A stretch of 64,000 nucleotides of DNA from Comamonas terrigena NBRC 13299 (GCF_006740045.1 NZ_AP019749.1:3243001-3307000), one strand, 5' to 3'. Counted from the stretch's first letter, positions 25,788 through 35,305 are shown. Program-made: numbers and translations. Notes: a model not told the origin generated them from the sequence alone.

Positions 25788-27026
25788 ATGAACGCAGTCT
25801 CCCCTGCTGGCACCGGCCAGCCCACCGAAATCAACGGCTACAGCTGGAAGGCCCTGGCCGGCTCCGCCGTTGGCTATGCCATGGACGGTTTCGATCTGCT
25901 GATCCTGGGCTTCATGCTCAGCGCCATCTCGGCCGATCTGCAGCTGACGCCCGGCCAGGCCGGCTCGCTGGTCACCTGGACGCTGATCGGCGCCGTGGCC
26001 GGCGGCATCTTCTTTGGCGCACTGTCCGACCGCTACGGCCGCATCCGCGTGCTGACCTGGACCATCATGCTGTTCGCAGTGTTCACCGGCTTGTGCGCCC
26101 TGGCCCAGGGCTACTGGGATCTGCTGATCTACCGCACCATCGCCGGCATCGGCCTGGGCGGCGAATTCGGCATCGGCATGGCGCTGGCCGCCGAAGCCTG
26201 GCCGGCCCGCCACCGTGCGCGCGTCTCGTCGTACGTGGCCCTGGGCTGGCAGGTGGGCGTGCTGGCGGCGGCCTTGCTGACCCCGCTGCTGCTGCCGGTG
26301 ATCGGCTGGCGCGGCATGTTCCTGGTGGGGGTGATTCCGGCCATCGTGGCCTGGGTGATCCGCAACAAGCTGCACGAGCCCGAGGCCTTTGTGCGCAAGC
26401 CCGCTCCCGCCAAGGGCCAGCGGTTTGCCGCCTTCAAGCTGCTGGTCAAGGACAGGGCCACCACCAAGACCAGCCTGGGTGTGATTGTGCTCACTTCGGT
26501 CCAGAACTTTGGCTACTACGGCATCATGATCTGGATGCCCAGCTTTCTGTCCAAGCAGCTGGGTTTCAGCCTGACCAAGTCCGCCATGTGGACGGCCGTC
26601 ACCATCGTCGGGATGATGGTCGGCATCTGGGTCTTCGGCCAGCTGGCCGACCGCATCGGCCGCAAGCCCAGCTTTCTGCTCTTCCAGCTGGGCTCCGTCG
26701 TCATGGTGGTGCTGTACGCCCAGCTGTCCGATCCCACGGCCATGCTGTGGGCCGGCGCCGTGCTGGGCCTGTTCGTCAACGGCATGATGGGCGGCTACGG
26801 CGCCGTGATGAGCGAGGCCTATCCCACGGAAGCCCGTGCCACCGCGCAGAATGTGCTGTTCAACATCGGCCGTGCCGTGGGCGGTTTCGGCCCCGTGGTG
26901 GTGGGTGCGCTGGCCATGGGCTACGGCTTCCAGGTGGCGATTGCGCTGCTGGCGGCGCTGTATGTGATCGACATGGTGGCCACGGTGTGGCTGATCCCCG
27001 AGCTCAAGGGCCAGGCCCTGCAATGA
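25788..27026 (+). CDS. MFS transporter, aromatic acid:H+ symporter type
   Basis: The 412-residue, 12-helix transporter has the AAHS-type first helix with DGFDLLILGFMLSAISADL. The loop 2-3 signature is GALSDRYGRIRVLTW; helix 5 has GIGLGGEFGIGMALAAE; the second-half repeat of the loop signature is GQLADRIGRKPSF. This family imports benzoate-, vanillate- or hydroxybenzoate-like acids. ATG 25788 is chosen because it precedes the family N-terminus and AAGGAC lies upstream. No catabolic gene is adjacent, so the substrate remains open. Confidence 0.88.
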   Translation: MNAVSPAGTGQPTEINGYSWKALAGSAVGYAMDGFDLLILGFMLSAISADLQLTPGQAGSLVTWTLIGAVAGGIFFGALSDRYGRIRVLTWTIMLFAVFTGLCALAQGYWDLLIYRTIAGIGLGGEFGIGMALAAEAWPARHRARVSSYVALGWQVGVLAAALLTPLLLPVIGWRGMFLVGVIPAIVAWVIRNKLHEPEAFVRKPAPAKGQRFAAFKLLVKDRATTKTSLGVIVLTSVQNFGYYGIMIWMPSFLSKQLGFSLTKSAMWTAVTIVGMMVGIWVFGQLADRIGRKPSFLLFQLGSVVMVVLYAQLSDPTAMLWAGAVLGLFVNGMMGGYGAVMSEAYPTEARATAQNVLFNIGRAVGGFGPVVVGALAMGYGFQVAIALLAALYVIDMVATVWLIPELKGQALQ

Positions 27027-27280
27027 CCTGCTGAGGCGCTGCGCGTCCCTCCCCCTGCCCGGCCATGCCACAGGGGAAGGTTGCAGCACCGTTGCGCCGC
27101 ACGGCCGGGGGGACCTGCACCGCAAGTGCCCACTCCCGCCGCCCGCCTGATCCTGCGCAATGGCCCTGGCTGCATCTGCATCAAACGCAGGGTGCGTTGA
27201 AGCCTGGGCCCAGGGATCGGACAATATCTGCCTCTTTCCACTCCCATCCGCAGCTGCCTGCGCGCGCTGCGGCGGATGCC

Positions 27281-28225
27281 ATGAACCACAAACTGATCGC
27301 CCTGGCCCTGTCCCTGGGCAGCACCGGCTGGAGCCTAGCCGCCCAGCCCCTGCTGACACCGGCTGCGCTGCAGCCCCTGCTGAAAGACCCGCAAGTGCGC
27401 GTGATCGACATCCGCGAACCCAAGGGCTTTGACGCCGCGCATATTCCGGGCGCAGTGAACGCTCCCTACGGAAAATGGCGCGGCCCGGCCAGCAACCCGG
27501 GCGAGCTGCCCGACCAGGCCAAGCTGGTGGCACTGGTGCAGTCGCTGGGCCTGACGCCCCAAACCCACGCTGTGGTGGTTTCCACCGGCAAGGACGCCAC
27601 CGACTTCGGCGCCATGGCCCGGGTCTACTGGACGCTCAAGTCGCTGGGGCTGACCGAGCTGTCCATCGTCAACGGCGGCATGCAGGCCTGGGATGCGGCC
27701 AAGCTGCCCACATCGACCACGGCCGTGCAGGTCGCCCCCAGCACGTATGCACCCACTTTCGATGCGCGCTGGCTGGCCACGCGCGACGATGTGCAGCAGC
27801 ATGTGAAGCTGAGCAACGCCGTGCTGGTGGATTCGCGCCCCGATGCCTTCTACCAGGGCAAGACCCAGGCGCCCGCCGCCAAGCTGGCCGGCACCCTGCC
27901 CGGTGCCGTGCAGCTGGACTTCAACCAGTGGTTCGTGCCCGGCTCCTCCACCTTCGTGGAGACCGCCAAGGCCAAGAAAGTGGCTGCCCACATCCAACAC
28001 CCTGAGGGCCAGGACGCCGTGGCGTTCTGCAACACCGGCCACTGGGCGGCCACCGACTGGTTCGGCCTGAGCGAAGTGGCCGGCCTGCCGAATGTGAAGC
28101 TGTACGCCGGATCGATGGTGGACTGGACGCAGTCGCCCGACATGCCCCCGATGCAGAACATGCCCGGCCGTGGCGAGCAGCTGCTGCGCGCCACCCAGCA
28201 GTGGTGGCAGAAAAAGCTGAACTGA
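27281..28225 (+). CDS. Periplasmic two-domain rhodanese (sulfurtransferase)
   Basis: The 314-residue protein has a signal peptide (HKLIALALSLGSTGWSLAA). The first rhodanese domain (residues 25-150) has RVIDIREPKGFDAAHIPGAV but a Ser/Thr loop (VVVSTGKDATDF) instead of an active cysteine, as in many two-domain enzymes. The second domain (165-300) has VDSRPDAFYQG and the active cysteine in AVAFCNTGHWAATDW. Such enzymes move sulfane sulfur, for example from thiosulfate, in the periplasm. The next gene encodes a YeeE/YedE channel, so the two form a thiosulfate or sulfur-handling unit. The 250 bases upstream show no gene. Confidence 0.87.
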   Translation: MNHKLIALALSLGSTGWSLAAQPLLTPAALQPLLKDPQVRVIDIREPKGFDAAHIPGAVNAPYGKWRGPASNPGELPDQAKLVALVQSLGLTPQTHAVVVSTGKDATDFGAMARVYWTLKSLGLTELSIVNGGMQAWDAAKLPTSTTAVQVAPSTYAPTFDARWLATRDDVQQHVKLSNAVLVDSRPDAFYQGKTQAPAAKLAGTLPGAVQLDFNQWFVPGSSTFVETAKAKKVAAHIQHPEGQDAVAFCNTGHWAATDWFGLSEVAGLPNVKLYAGSMVDWTQSPDMPPMQNMPGRGEQLLRATQQWWQKKLN

Positions 28226-28238
28226 GCCCGTACTTCCC

Positions 28239-28262
28239 GCTGAAGCCGTGCACGGCTTCAGC
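28239..28262. other. Perfect 24-base palindrome between rhodanese and YeeE genes
   Basis: Twelve bases (GCTGAAGCCGTG) are followed directly by their exact reverse complement. It begins 13 bases after the rhodanese stop. There is no T run, so it is more likely an RNA-stability or partial-termination element that sets unequal expression of the two genes, or a protein-binding site. Confidence 0.55.
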
Positions 28263-28294
28263 CCCTGCACTGCCGATTCCCAGAACCACACTCT

Positions 28295-29392
28295 ATGAAA
28301 CGACTCCCCCTGGCCGTTCTGATGGCCCTCTTTCTTGGCTGGCTGCTGTGGACCGTGTCCCTGCGCCAGGCCGCACTGTTTGCCGTGGGCATCGGCCTGG
28401 GCGCCGTGCTGGCCGGCAAGCGCTTCGGCTTCACCACCGGCTGGCGCATGCTGATCGAAGACAAGGACCCTTCCGGGGTCTTCGGCCAGTTGCTGCTGCT
28501 GGCGCTGGCGGCCGCCATGGCCATGCCACTGCTGGGCCATTTTCCGGAACTGACCGCCGCCCTGGGCCCGCCCAGCATCAGCCTGCTGGTGGGCGCTTTT
28601 GTGTTCGGCCTGTGCATGCAGATTGCCGACGGCTGCGGCAGCGGCACGCTGTACAAGGCCGGCATGGGCATTCCCATGAACACGGCCATCCTGCCGCTGT
28701 TTGCCATTGGCAGCTTTCTGGGCAGCCTGCACCTGGGCTGGTGGCTGGACCTGGGCCGCGCCGCGCCCGTGGGCCTGGTCACGGTCTGGGGCTGGGATGC
28801 GGCCCTGGCCGCCACGCTGGCCGGTCTGGCACTGGTAGCAGCCGGTGTGAGCCTGTACTGCAAGCGCAGCAACCTGCAGGCGGGCATTGCGCCCAAGCCG
28901 CTGTTTGTGCGCAAGTGGGTGATGGGCGCCGTGCTGCTGGCCCTGCTGGCCACAGCCAACCTGCTAATTGCCGGCCAGCCCTGGGGCGTGGTCTACGGCT
29001 TCGGCCTGTGGGCCGCCAAGGTGGCCAACGCCACCGGCGCGGTGGACCTGGCGCACAACTGGTTCTGGAGCCAGCCCGGCAATGCCGCGCGCCTGCAGGA
29101 GACGGTACTGCTGGATGTGACCAGCATCACCAACATCGGCATTCTGGCCGGCGCACTGTGGGTCAGCGCGGGCAAGCCGGCATCTGCCAAGCCGCTGACC
29201 GGCACGCAGTGGGCCGTGGCCCTGACCGCCGGCCTGGTGCTGGGTTACAGCTCGCGCCTGGCCTTTGGCTGCAATGTGGGCGCCATGTTCTCCGGAATTT
29301 CCACCGGCTCCATCCACGGCTGGATCTGGGTGCCGCTGGCGTTTGCCGGCACCATCTTCGGGCTGCGCATCCGCCGCCGCTTCGGCTTCTAA
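28295..29392 (+). CDS. YeeE/YedE-family thiosulfate-type transporter
   Basis: The 365-residue membrane protein has about nine or ten helices and belongs to the sulf_transp/YeeE family, whose member TsuA imports thiosulfate. The two family signatures are present: QIADGCGSGTLYKAGMG in the first half and SRLAFGCNVGAMFSGISTG in the second, each with the conserved cysteine that relays thiosulfate. It follows the periplasmic rhodanese by 69 bases, which supports a role in sulfur uptake. A 55-residue membrane peptide gene follows 15 bases later. Confidence 0.9.
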   Translation: MKRLPLAVLMALFLGWLLWTVSLRQAALFAVGIGLGAVLAGKRFGFTTGWRMLIEDKDPSGVFGQLLLLALAAAMAMPLLGHFPELTAALGPPSISLLVGAFVFGLCMQIADGCGSGTLYKAGMGIPMNTAILPLFAIGSFLGSLHLGWWLDLGRAAPVGLVTVWGWDAALAATLAGLALVAAGVSLYCKRSNLQAGIAPKPLFVRKWVMGAVLLALLATANLLIAGQPWGVVYGFGLWAAKVANATGAVDLAHNWFWSQPGNAARLQETVLLDVTSITNIGILAGALWVSAGKPASAKPLTGTQWAVALTAGLVLGYSSRLAFGCNVGAMFSGISTGSIHGWIWVPLAFAGTIFGLRIRRRFGF

Positions 29393-29407
29393 GCAAGGGA
29401 CCACTCC

Positions 29408-29575
29408 ATGACGCAAAAAACCATTCTGCGCACCGCTTTCTGGGTGGTCCTGCTGGGCTTCATCGCCTGGGACTACCAGCATTCCAAGCCCGTGGACCTG
29501 CGCTTCGAAGCGCCACTGATCGCGGCCGGTTCCGGCCAGGCCGTGCAAGGCGGCCACTGCTCCATGCCGGACTGA
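29408..29575 (+). CDS. 55-residue membrane peptide in the sulfur operon
   Basis: This small gene starts at ATG 29408, 15 bases after the YeeE stop, and ends before the operon terminator. The product is MTQKTILRTAFWVVLLGFIA, then a polar part (WDYQHSKPVDLRFEAPLIAA), ending GGHCSMPD. It has one membrane helix with the C-terminus probably outside, carrying a lone His-Cys. Position inside the operon and codon use favour a real gene. It may assist the transporter or take sulfur on its cysteine (speculation). Confidence 0.65.
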   Translation: MTQKTILRTAFWVVLLGFIAWDYQHSKPVDLRFEAPLIAAGSGQAVQGGHCSMPD

Positions 29576-29607
29576 CAGACGCGCCCCGCTGGGGCGTGCC
29601 GGCACAC

Positions 29608-29643
29608 ACCGCCCCCTCGGCTGCGAGGCGGGCGGTTTTTTTA
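29608..29643 (+). terminator. Terminator of the sulfur operon
   Basis: ACCGCCC and GGGCGGT pair around a 15-base loop that itself can pair (CCTCG/CGAGG), and seven T follow. It lies 33 bases after the small membrane peptide gene. Confidence 0.85.
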
Positions 29644-30025
29644 TGCCGGAGCGAACCCTTGTCCTCTGCGCGCAGAGACGGACGAAAGCGCAGCGAGGCG
29701 CAAGGATTCGCACCGATCAGCACCCAATAGCGCCGATTCGCGCCAGCATCGCCAAAATACTGACAGCATCCTGACAAATACATAGCACCCGCAAACTACA
29801 AAAACAGGAGCATCAATCGACAGCCTCATAAGGAATTTAAAGCCGCCTCATATGAATTCTCTATCACGGAGTGTTTTTCAGGGGACAGATCAAATGTTTC
29901 ATTTCGTGAATTGACTGACAGAATTTGCCGGCTCTATTGACGAACGGACTGGACAGACTTGCCAGCCAGCACCCGCCGCCACGCACCGGCCAGCCGTTCC
30001 CCCTCTCCCCCCTCAGGAATTCCGT
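29644..30025. other. Intergenic region before chemoreceptor
   Basis: This 382-base gap is GC-poor from about 29750 to 29950. It likely holds the promoter of the chemoreceptor gene at 30026. I see no clear sigma-28 motif and no gene. Confidence 0.4.
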
Positions 30026-31693
30026 ATGAAACAAGTCAGCATCCGCGCCCGCCTGTGGCGTCTGGTGATCTCGCTTCTGGTTCTGGTTGCGACCTCCGCC
30101 CTGGCGTTGATGTGGCAGTTGCAGGTGGCCAACCAGCGCCTGTCCACCATCTACAACGACCGCGTCCTGCCCATGCAGCAGCTCAAGGTGGCGGCGGACA
30201 GCTACTCGGTCAAACTGATCGAAGTGGCCACCAAGGTCTATGTGCAGCAGATCCTGCCCGAGCATGGCCAGCAGATGCTGGCCGAGCAGCGCCAGCGCAT
30301 GGACGGCATGTGGGCCGCCTACCTGGCCACGGACTTGCTGGACAGCGAGAAAGAGCTGATCCAGCGCATCGAGGGCCTGAAGGAAGCGGCCCAGCCGCGC
30401 CTCAAGGAGCTGGACTCCATCCTGACCAACTATGACATGGAGCGCATGAGCGCCTTCATCGAATACCGGCTGTTCCCCACCGTCACCCCGCTGGCCAAGG
30501 CGTTTGACGAGCTGATCGACATCCAGACCACCGAAGCCCAGGCCGCCTACGAACACGCCAACGCCGACTACCAGCGTCTGCTGGCTGTCAGCGCCGCCGT
30601 GCTGCTGGCCGCGATTGCACTGGCCCTGTGGACGGGTCGCCGCCTGATCCGCGCCATCATCGAGCCGCTGAACGAGGCGGTGCAGGTGGCGGAAACCGTG
30701 GCCCGGGGTGACCTGACGGCCCACATCAGCCACCAGGGCAATGACGAAGTGGGCCGCCTGCTGTCTGCGCTGCGCACCATGAACAGCAACCTCTCCCAGG
30801 TGGTGGGCCGCATCCGTGCGGGCAGCGAATCGATTGCCACCGGCGCCTCGCAGATCACCATGGGCAACAACGATCTGTCGCAACGCACCGAGACCCAGGC
30901 CAGCAACCTGCAGCAGACGGCAGCGTCCATGGAGCAGCTCACTGCCACCGTGCGCCACAACACCGATGCCGCCGCCCAGGCTTCCCATCTGGCGGTGCGC
31001 GCCGCCGACACGGCGCGCCAGGGCGGCGATGCCATGCAGCAGGTGACCCGCACCATGCAGAGCATCTCGGCCAGCTCCAGCAAGATTGCCGACATCATCG
31101 GCGTGATCGACGGCATCGCCTTCCAGACCAACATCCTGGCGCTGAACGCGGCCGTGGAAGCGGCCCGCGCCGGTGAGCAAGGCCGTGGCTTTGCCGTGGT
31201 GGCAGGCGAAGTACGTTCTCTGGCTGGCCGCAGTGCCGAAGCCGCCAAGGAGATCAAGGCCCTGATCCAGCAAAGCGTGGACCAGGTCGGCAGTGGCGCC
31301 CGTCTGGTGGACAGCGCCGGCGGCACCATCCAGGACATCGTGGAGCAGGTGCAGCAGGTCTCGGCACTGATCAACGAGATCAACAGCGCCAGCCAGGAGC
31401 AGGCGCGTGGCATCAGCCAGGTCAGCGATGCCGTGAACCAGCTGGACCAGGTGACGCAGCAGAATGCCGCGCTGGTGGAGGAAAGCGCCGCCGCCGCCTC
31501 CAGCCTGAACCAGCAGGCCCACCAGCTGACCGATGTGGTGGCCACGTTCACGCTGGACCAGAGCCAGAGTTCTGCGCAGGCCGTGGAGCTGCCGGGCTCT
31601 GCCCTGCAGGCCCCAGCACTGGCTCCGGCCGCCCTGGCACCCGCCACCCCACGCGCCTTGCCGCGCCAGGAAGCGGTAACGGCCGAAGCCTGA
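30026..31693 (+). CDS. Methyl-accepting chemotaxis protein
   Basis: The 555-residue receptor has a first membrane helix at residues 11-31 ([19 protein letters not shown]). The periplasmic four-helix bundle spans about 32-190, and the second helix is [23 protein letters not shown] domain follows, then a signalling domain with the same hairpin tip as the receptor at 16526. The C-terminal 40 residues are Ala/Pro-rich. A CTCAGGAATTCC stretch lies ahead of the ATG. The ligand is unknown. A strong terminator follows 32 bases after the stop. Confidence 0.9.
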   Translation: MKQVSIRARLWRLVISLLVLVATSALALMWQLQVANQRLSTIYNDRVLPMQQLKVAADSYSVKLIEVATKVYVQQILPEHGQQMLAEQRQRMDGMWAAYLATDLLDSEKELIQRIEGLKEAAQPRLKELDSILTNYDMERMSAFIEYRLFPTVTPLAKAFDELIDIQTTEAQAAYEHANADYQRLLAVSAAVLLAAIALALWTGRRLIRAIIEPLNEAVQVAETVARGDLTAHISHQGNDEVGRLLSALRTMNSNLSQVVGRIRAGSESIATGASQITMGNNDLSQRTETQASNLQQTAASMEQLTATVRHNTDAAAQASHLAVRAADTARQGGDAMQQVTRTMQSISASSSKIADIIGVIDGIAFQTNILALNAAVEAARAGEQGRGFAVVAGEVRSLAGRSAEAAKEIKALIQQSVDQVGSGARLVDSAGGTIQDIVEQVQQVSALINEINSASQEQARGISQVSDAVNQLDQVTQQNAALVEESAAAASSLNQQAHQLTDVVATFTLDQSQSSAQAVELPGSALQAPALAPAALAPATPRALPRQEAVTAEA

Positions 31694-31725
31694 ACGCCGC
31701 GCTGGCAACTGCCAGCGCAGGCACC

Positions 31726-31756
31726 AAAAAAAGGGAGCGCCATGCGCTCCCTTTTT
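31726..31756 (+). terminator. Terminator copy 1 (chemoreceptor)
   Basis: GGGAGCGC-CAT-GCGCTCCC (31733-31751) is preceded by seven A and followed by five T. The same core occurs at 32066-32094. Confidence 0.85.
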
Positions 31757-31831
31757 GTTGGGCCGTGTGCAACCGATGATGCCGTGGTGGCGAGGGGTGC
31801 CCGACTGCAGCCCGACAACCCACACTCCCTG

Positions 31832-31927
31832 CACTGGCACTGGTACTGGCACTGGTACTGGCACTGGTACTGGCACTGGCACTGGCACTGGCACTGGCAC
31901 TGGCACTGGCACTGGCACTGGCACTGG
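31832..31927. repeat. Hexanucleotide tandem repeat, 16 units of YACTGG
   Basis: Thirteen CACTGG and three TACTGG units run without interruption for 96 bases; the TACTGG units are the 3rd, 5th and 7th. It is intergenic, between two convergent genes and between two copies of one terminator. Open frames across it translate to simple Gly-Thr, Trp-His or Ser-Ala runs and are not genes. Confidence 0.95.
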
Positions 31928-31970
31928 CACCCATGATCGGGTCTTTGCCATCGCGTGCGCTGCACCACGG

Positions 31971-31995
31971 CACAGCACAGCACAGCACAGCACAG
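31971..31995. repeat. Pentanucleotide tandem repeat, five CACAG units
   Basis: Five exact CACAG units are flanked by the near-units CACGG and CACGA. It lies 43 bases after the hexanucleotide tract in the same intergenic gap (31757-32065), which holds no gene. Confidence 0.9.
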
Positions 31996-32065
31996 CACGA
32001 TCAGGACCAGGTTCTCAGCCAGGGTGCCTGGCGCGGTGGCCCACGCTCCAGCCTATCCAGACATG

Positions 32066-32094
32066 AAAAAAGGGAGCGCCATGCGCTCCCTTTT
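32066..32094 (-). terminator. Terminator copy 2 (tctA side)
   Basis: The 29 bases are identical to the core of the terminator at 31726-31756. On the minus strand the stem is followed by six T, and it lies 20 bases past the tctA stop. Confidence 0.85.
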
Positions 32095-32113
32095 GGTGGA
32101 CTGCCGTGCCCCG

Positions 32114-33637
32114 CTAGACCGTGGGGGTGGCAGCATGGTGGGCCATGCGCCGTTCGGCCCAGTGCTTGAGCGCACGCGGCAGGATCAGCACCGCCAGCAC
32201 GATGACGATCAGCGTCAGCGACATGGGGCGCTGCAGGAAGATGCTGAAACTGCCTTCGCCAATGGCCACGGCGTTGCGCATCTGCGCTTCGGCCAGCGGG
32301 CCCAGGATCATGCCCACCACCACCGGGGCAGTGGGGAAGTCGAAGCGGCGCATCAGCACACCCAGCATGCCGATGCCGTACAGCAGGAACAGGTCGAACG
32401 TGCTCTGGCGCATGCCGTAGGCACCCACGGTGGCGAAGATCAGAATGCCGGCGTACAGCTGCGGACGCGGCACGCGCAGCAGCTTGACCCATATCCCCAC
32501 CATGGGCAGGTTCAGCACCAGCAGCATGATGTTGCCGATGTACAGCGAGGCAATCAGTGCCCACACCAGCGCTGCCGAGCTGGTGAACAGCTGCGGGCCG
32601 GGGTTGATGCCGTAGTTCTGGAACGCGCCCAGCAGCACTGCCGTGGTGTTGCTGGTGGGAATGCCCAAGGTGAGCAGCGGGATCAGCGCGGCGGTCACCG
32701 TGGCGTTGTTGGCGGCTTCGGGGCCGGCCACGCCTTCGATGGCGCCCTGCTTGCCGAACTCGTCCTTGTTCTCGCCCTTGGCCAGCTTCTTTTCCATCGC
32801 ATAGCTCAGGAACGTGGGGATCTCGGTGCCACCGGCCGGCACACAGCCAAAGGGCGTGCCGATGATGGTGCCGCGGATCCAGGCGGGCCAGGAACGCTTC
32901 CAGTCGCGTGCCGACATGTGCACCCGCGTCAGCTTGTTCTGCGAGTCCTCCACCTTGCCTTCATACAGGGCGGCGTACAGCACTTCGGCCACGGCAAACA
33001 GGCCCACGGCCACCAGCACGATGTCGATGCCGTCCAGCAGCTCCATGCGGCCGGCCGTGTAGCGTGCGGCGCCCGAAATCTGGTCCATGCCCACGCAGCC
33101 CAGCGCCAGCCCCAGGAACAGGGCGGTCATGCCGCGCAGACTGCTCTGGCCCAGCACCGCGCTCACGGTGGTGAAGGCCAGCACCATCAGCATGAAGTAC
33201 TCGGGCGGGCCCAGCTTGACGGCAAAATCGGCCACGGCCGGGGCGAACAGGGTCACCACCACGGTGGCGATCGTGCCGGCCACAAAGGAACCGATGGCCG
33301 CCGTGGCCAGCGCCGCGCCGGCGCGGCCACTCTTGGCCATCTTGTTGCCTTCCATGGCCGTGACCATGCTGGCGGTCTCGCCCGGCGTGTTCAGCAGAAT
33401 GGAGGTGGTGGAGCCGCCGTACATGGCGCCGTAGTAGATGCCGGAGAAGAAGATCATCGAGGCCGTGATCTCCACCTTGCCGGTGATGGGCAGCAGCATG
33501 GCCACCGCCACCGCCGGGCCGATACCGGGCAGCACGCCCACGGCCGTGCCCAGGGCGCAGCCCAGCAGGGCCCACAGCAGATTGATGGGAGTGACGGCCG
33601 TGGCAAAGCCCGCCATCAGTGCATTGAAAAGTTCCAT
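32114..33637 (-). CDS. tctA: Tripartite tricarboxylate transporter large permease TctA
   Basis: The 507-residue large membrane subunit of a TTT transporter has about twelve helices. Family sequences include [22 protein letters not shown] near the N-terminus, [20 protein letters not shown], and [19 protein letters not shown] in the second half. ATG 33637 overlaps the tctB stop by one base (TGATG), so translation is coupled. The upstream in-frame extension overlaps tctB and is rejected. Together with tctB and tctC it takes up a tricarboxylate such as citrate. Confidence 0.94.
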   Translation of the reverse strand: MELFNALMAGFATAVTPINLLWALLGCALGTAVGVLPGIGPAVAVAMLLPITGKVEITASMIFFSGIYYGAMYGGSTTSILLNTPGETASMVTAMEGNKMAKSGRAGAALATAAIGSFVAGTIATVVVTLFAPAVADFAVKLGPPEYFMLMVLAFTTVSAVLGQSSLRGMTALFLGLALGCVGMDQISGAARYTAGRMELLDGIDIVLVAVGLFAVAEVLYAALYEGKVEDSQNKLTRVHMSARDWKRSWPAWIRGTIIGTPFGCVPAGGTEIPTFLSYAMEKKLAKGENKDEFGKQGAIEGVAGPEAANNATVTAALIPLLTLGIPTSNTTAVLLGAFQNYGINPGPQLFTSSAALVWALIASLYIGNIMLLVLNLPMVGIWVKLLRVPRPQLYAGILIFATVGAYGMRQSTFDLFLLYGIGMLGVLMRRFDFPTAPVVVGMILGPLAEAQMRNAVAIGEGSFSIFLQRPMSLTLIVIVLAVLILPRALKHWAERRMAHHAATPTV

Positions 33638-34206
33638 CACAGCCACCCTGTTTCCGTCAGTCCTGGCAGGTTGATGGCCAGGAATTGCGTAAAGGCCCAG
33701 AACACCGGCGCGGCAATCGCCAGGCCCACCAGCAGGTCTTTGAACAGACCCCGGCCCGACAAGGTGTGGGTCTGTTTGGCCGCGCGGCGCAGGCCCTGCA
33801 CAGCCAGCAGGTAGCACAACGTGCAGCTGAGGATGAAACCCAGGTGCTCAATCAGGCCGGCATTCAGCAGCATGCCGGCCGAGACCCAGACAAAGGCGCC
33901 GAGGTCGGCCTTGGCCTGTCCGCCCGGATCGGCTGCATGGCGGTAGCCGCCGGTCCTGGCTTCCCAGATCAGCCACAGGCCGCAGATGGCCAGCACCACG
34001 GCGCAGACCCAGGGGATGAAGCCCGGACCGACACCGCCATAGCCGGCATCACCGGGTACATGGCTAGCGCCCCAGCCCATGCCAATGGCCAGCAGCACCA
34101 CAGCGCCGCCGACCCGCGCCTGCCAGGCCGCAGAAGGGATGGCGCCGCCTTCGTTCGGCGGCTCGGCGGACGGCATGGTGCCGTCCGCAGGATTGGTTTG
34201 GTTCAT
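33637..34206 (-). CDS. tctB: Tripartite tricarboxylate transporter small permease TctB
   Basis: The 189-residue protein has four hydrophobic segments (for example GGAVVLLAIGMGWG and IPWVCAVVLAICGLWLIW), the pattern of the small TTT permease. The start follows GGAGG. The first 25 residues are polar. It sits between tctC and tctA and overlaps tctA by one base. Confidence 0.9.
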   Translation of the reverse strand: MNQTNPADGTMPSAEPPNEGGAIPSAAWQARVGGAVVLLAIGMGWGASHVPGDAGYGGVGPGFIPWVCAVVLAICGLWLIWEARTGGYRHAADPGGQAKADLGAFVWVSAGMLLNAGLIEHLGFILSCTLCYLLAVQGLRRAAKQTHTLSGRGLFKDLLVGLAIAAPVFWAFTQFLAINLPGLTETGWL

Positions 34207-34345
34207 GAGAGATTCCCTCCTTCCACAGGAGTGCGCCATGGCGGCCCGCAACGGGCGGGCGCGCCAGGCAGGCCTGCGCGGGACACACTGCGTGTCACCG
34301 CGCCCGGCCAAGGGTCCGGCAGGGCCTGCCGGACGGTTTCACCGG

Positions 34346-35305
34346 TCAGACCATGCCGGAGCGGGTCATGGTGTCGCGCAGGCTGGCGAATTCCTTGTCC
34401 ACAAAGGCGGCAAAAGCGTCGCCCGCCAGCCAGGCCGGGGTCCAGCCGTTCTTTTCCATGGACTCGGCCCAGCTCTTGCTCTTCAGGGCCTTGTCCAGCT
34501 TGGCGATCAGCTCGTCGCGCTGCGCCTTGCTGATGCCGGGCGCGCCGTAGATGCCGCGCCAGTTGCCGATGGACACGTCAATGCCCTGCTCCTTGAGCGT
34601 GGGCACGTCGATGCCCTTGAGGCGTTCGTCGGAGGTGACGCCCACCGGCTTCATCTTGCCGGTGGTGATGTACTCGGCAAACTCGCTGTAGCCGCTGCCG
34701 CCGATGGTCACGTTGCCGCCCAGGATGGCGGAAATCGCCTCGCCGCCCCCACGGAAGGCCACGTAGTTGATCTTGGCCGGGTCCACGCCCACGGCACGGG
34801 CGATCATGGCGGCGGCAATGTGCTCGGTGGAGCCGCGCGAACCGCCGCCCCACTTGATGGAGCCGGGGTCCTTCTTGAGCTGCGCCACCACCTCGGCCAT
34901 GCTCTTGAACGGCGAATTGGCCGGCAGAACAAACACGTTGTATTCGCTGGTCAGGCGGGCCAGCGGCGTGGCCTGGGACAGGTTCACCGGCGGCTTGCCG
35001 GTGATGATGCCGCCCAGCATCACCGCGCCCATCACCATCAGCGCGTTGGCATCGCCCTTGCTGCCGTTGACGAACTGGGCCAGACCGATGGCGCCGGCCG
35101 CACCGCCCTTGTTGTCGTAGGTGACGGTGGAGGCCACGCCGGCATCGATCAGGGCCTTGCCCACGGCACGGCCGGTGGTGTCCCAGCCGCCGCCGGGGTT
35201 GGCCGGCAGCATCATCTTCATGGCGGTGGCGGCCTGGGCCGACAGTGGCAGGGCGCCTGCGGCGGCCAGTGCCATCATGGACTTGAGGAAGGTGTCGCGT
35301 CGCAT
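34346..35305 (-). CDS. tctC: Tricarboxylate-binding receptor TctC
   Basis: The 319-residue periplasmic receptor of the TTT system has a signal peptide (MRRDTFLKSMMALAAAGALPLSAQA). Mature motifs are MMLPANPGGGWDTTGRAVG, YDNKGGAAGAIGLAQF and IKWGGGSRGSTEHIAAAMI. AAAGGAG precedes the start. It is the first gene of tctCBA and is divergent from its presumed regulators tctDE. It belongs to the classical TctC branch rather than the broader Bug set represented by the receptor at 20790. Confidence 0.93.
   Translation of the reverse strand: MRRDTFLKSMMALAAAGALPLSAQAATAMKMMLPANPGGGWDTTGRAVGKALIDAGVASTVTYDNKGGAAGAIGLAQFVNGSKGDANALMVMGAVMLGGIITGKPPVNLSQATPLARLTSEYNVFVLPANSPFKSMAEVVAQLKKDPGSIKWGGGSRGSTEHIAAAMIARAVGVDPAKINYVAFRGGGEAISAILGGNVTIGGSGYSEFAEYITTGKMKPVGVTSDERLKGIDVPTLKEQGIDVSIGNWRGIYGAPGISKAQRDELIAKLDKALKSKSWAESMEKNGWTPAWLAGDAFAAFVDKEFASLRDTMTRSGMV

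Noticed and set aside
27171..27190. FNR-like sequence upstream of the rhodanese gene
   Set aside because: Only one half (ATCAA) fits; the partner half-site is missing.
31832..31995. Possible CRISPR array
   Set aside because: The units are directly adjacent with no spacers and are only 5 or 6 bases long; no cas gene is near.
31548..32066. Open frames across the hexanucleotide tract encoding Ser-Ala, Trp-His or Gly-Thr runs
   Set aside because: The repetitive translation is a product of the tandem repeat; there is no ribosome-binding site or conserved domain.
31726..32094. Duplicated hairpins as inverted repeats of an insertion sequence
   Set aside because: Each hairpin is a self-contained terminator next to a gene end. 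There is no transposase and no target-site duplication in the 340 bases between them.
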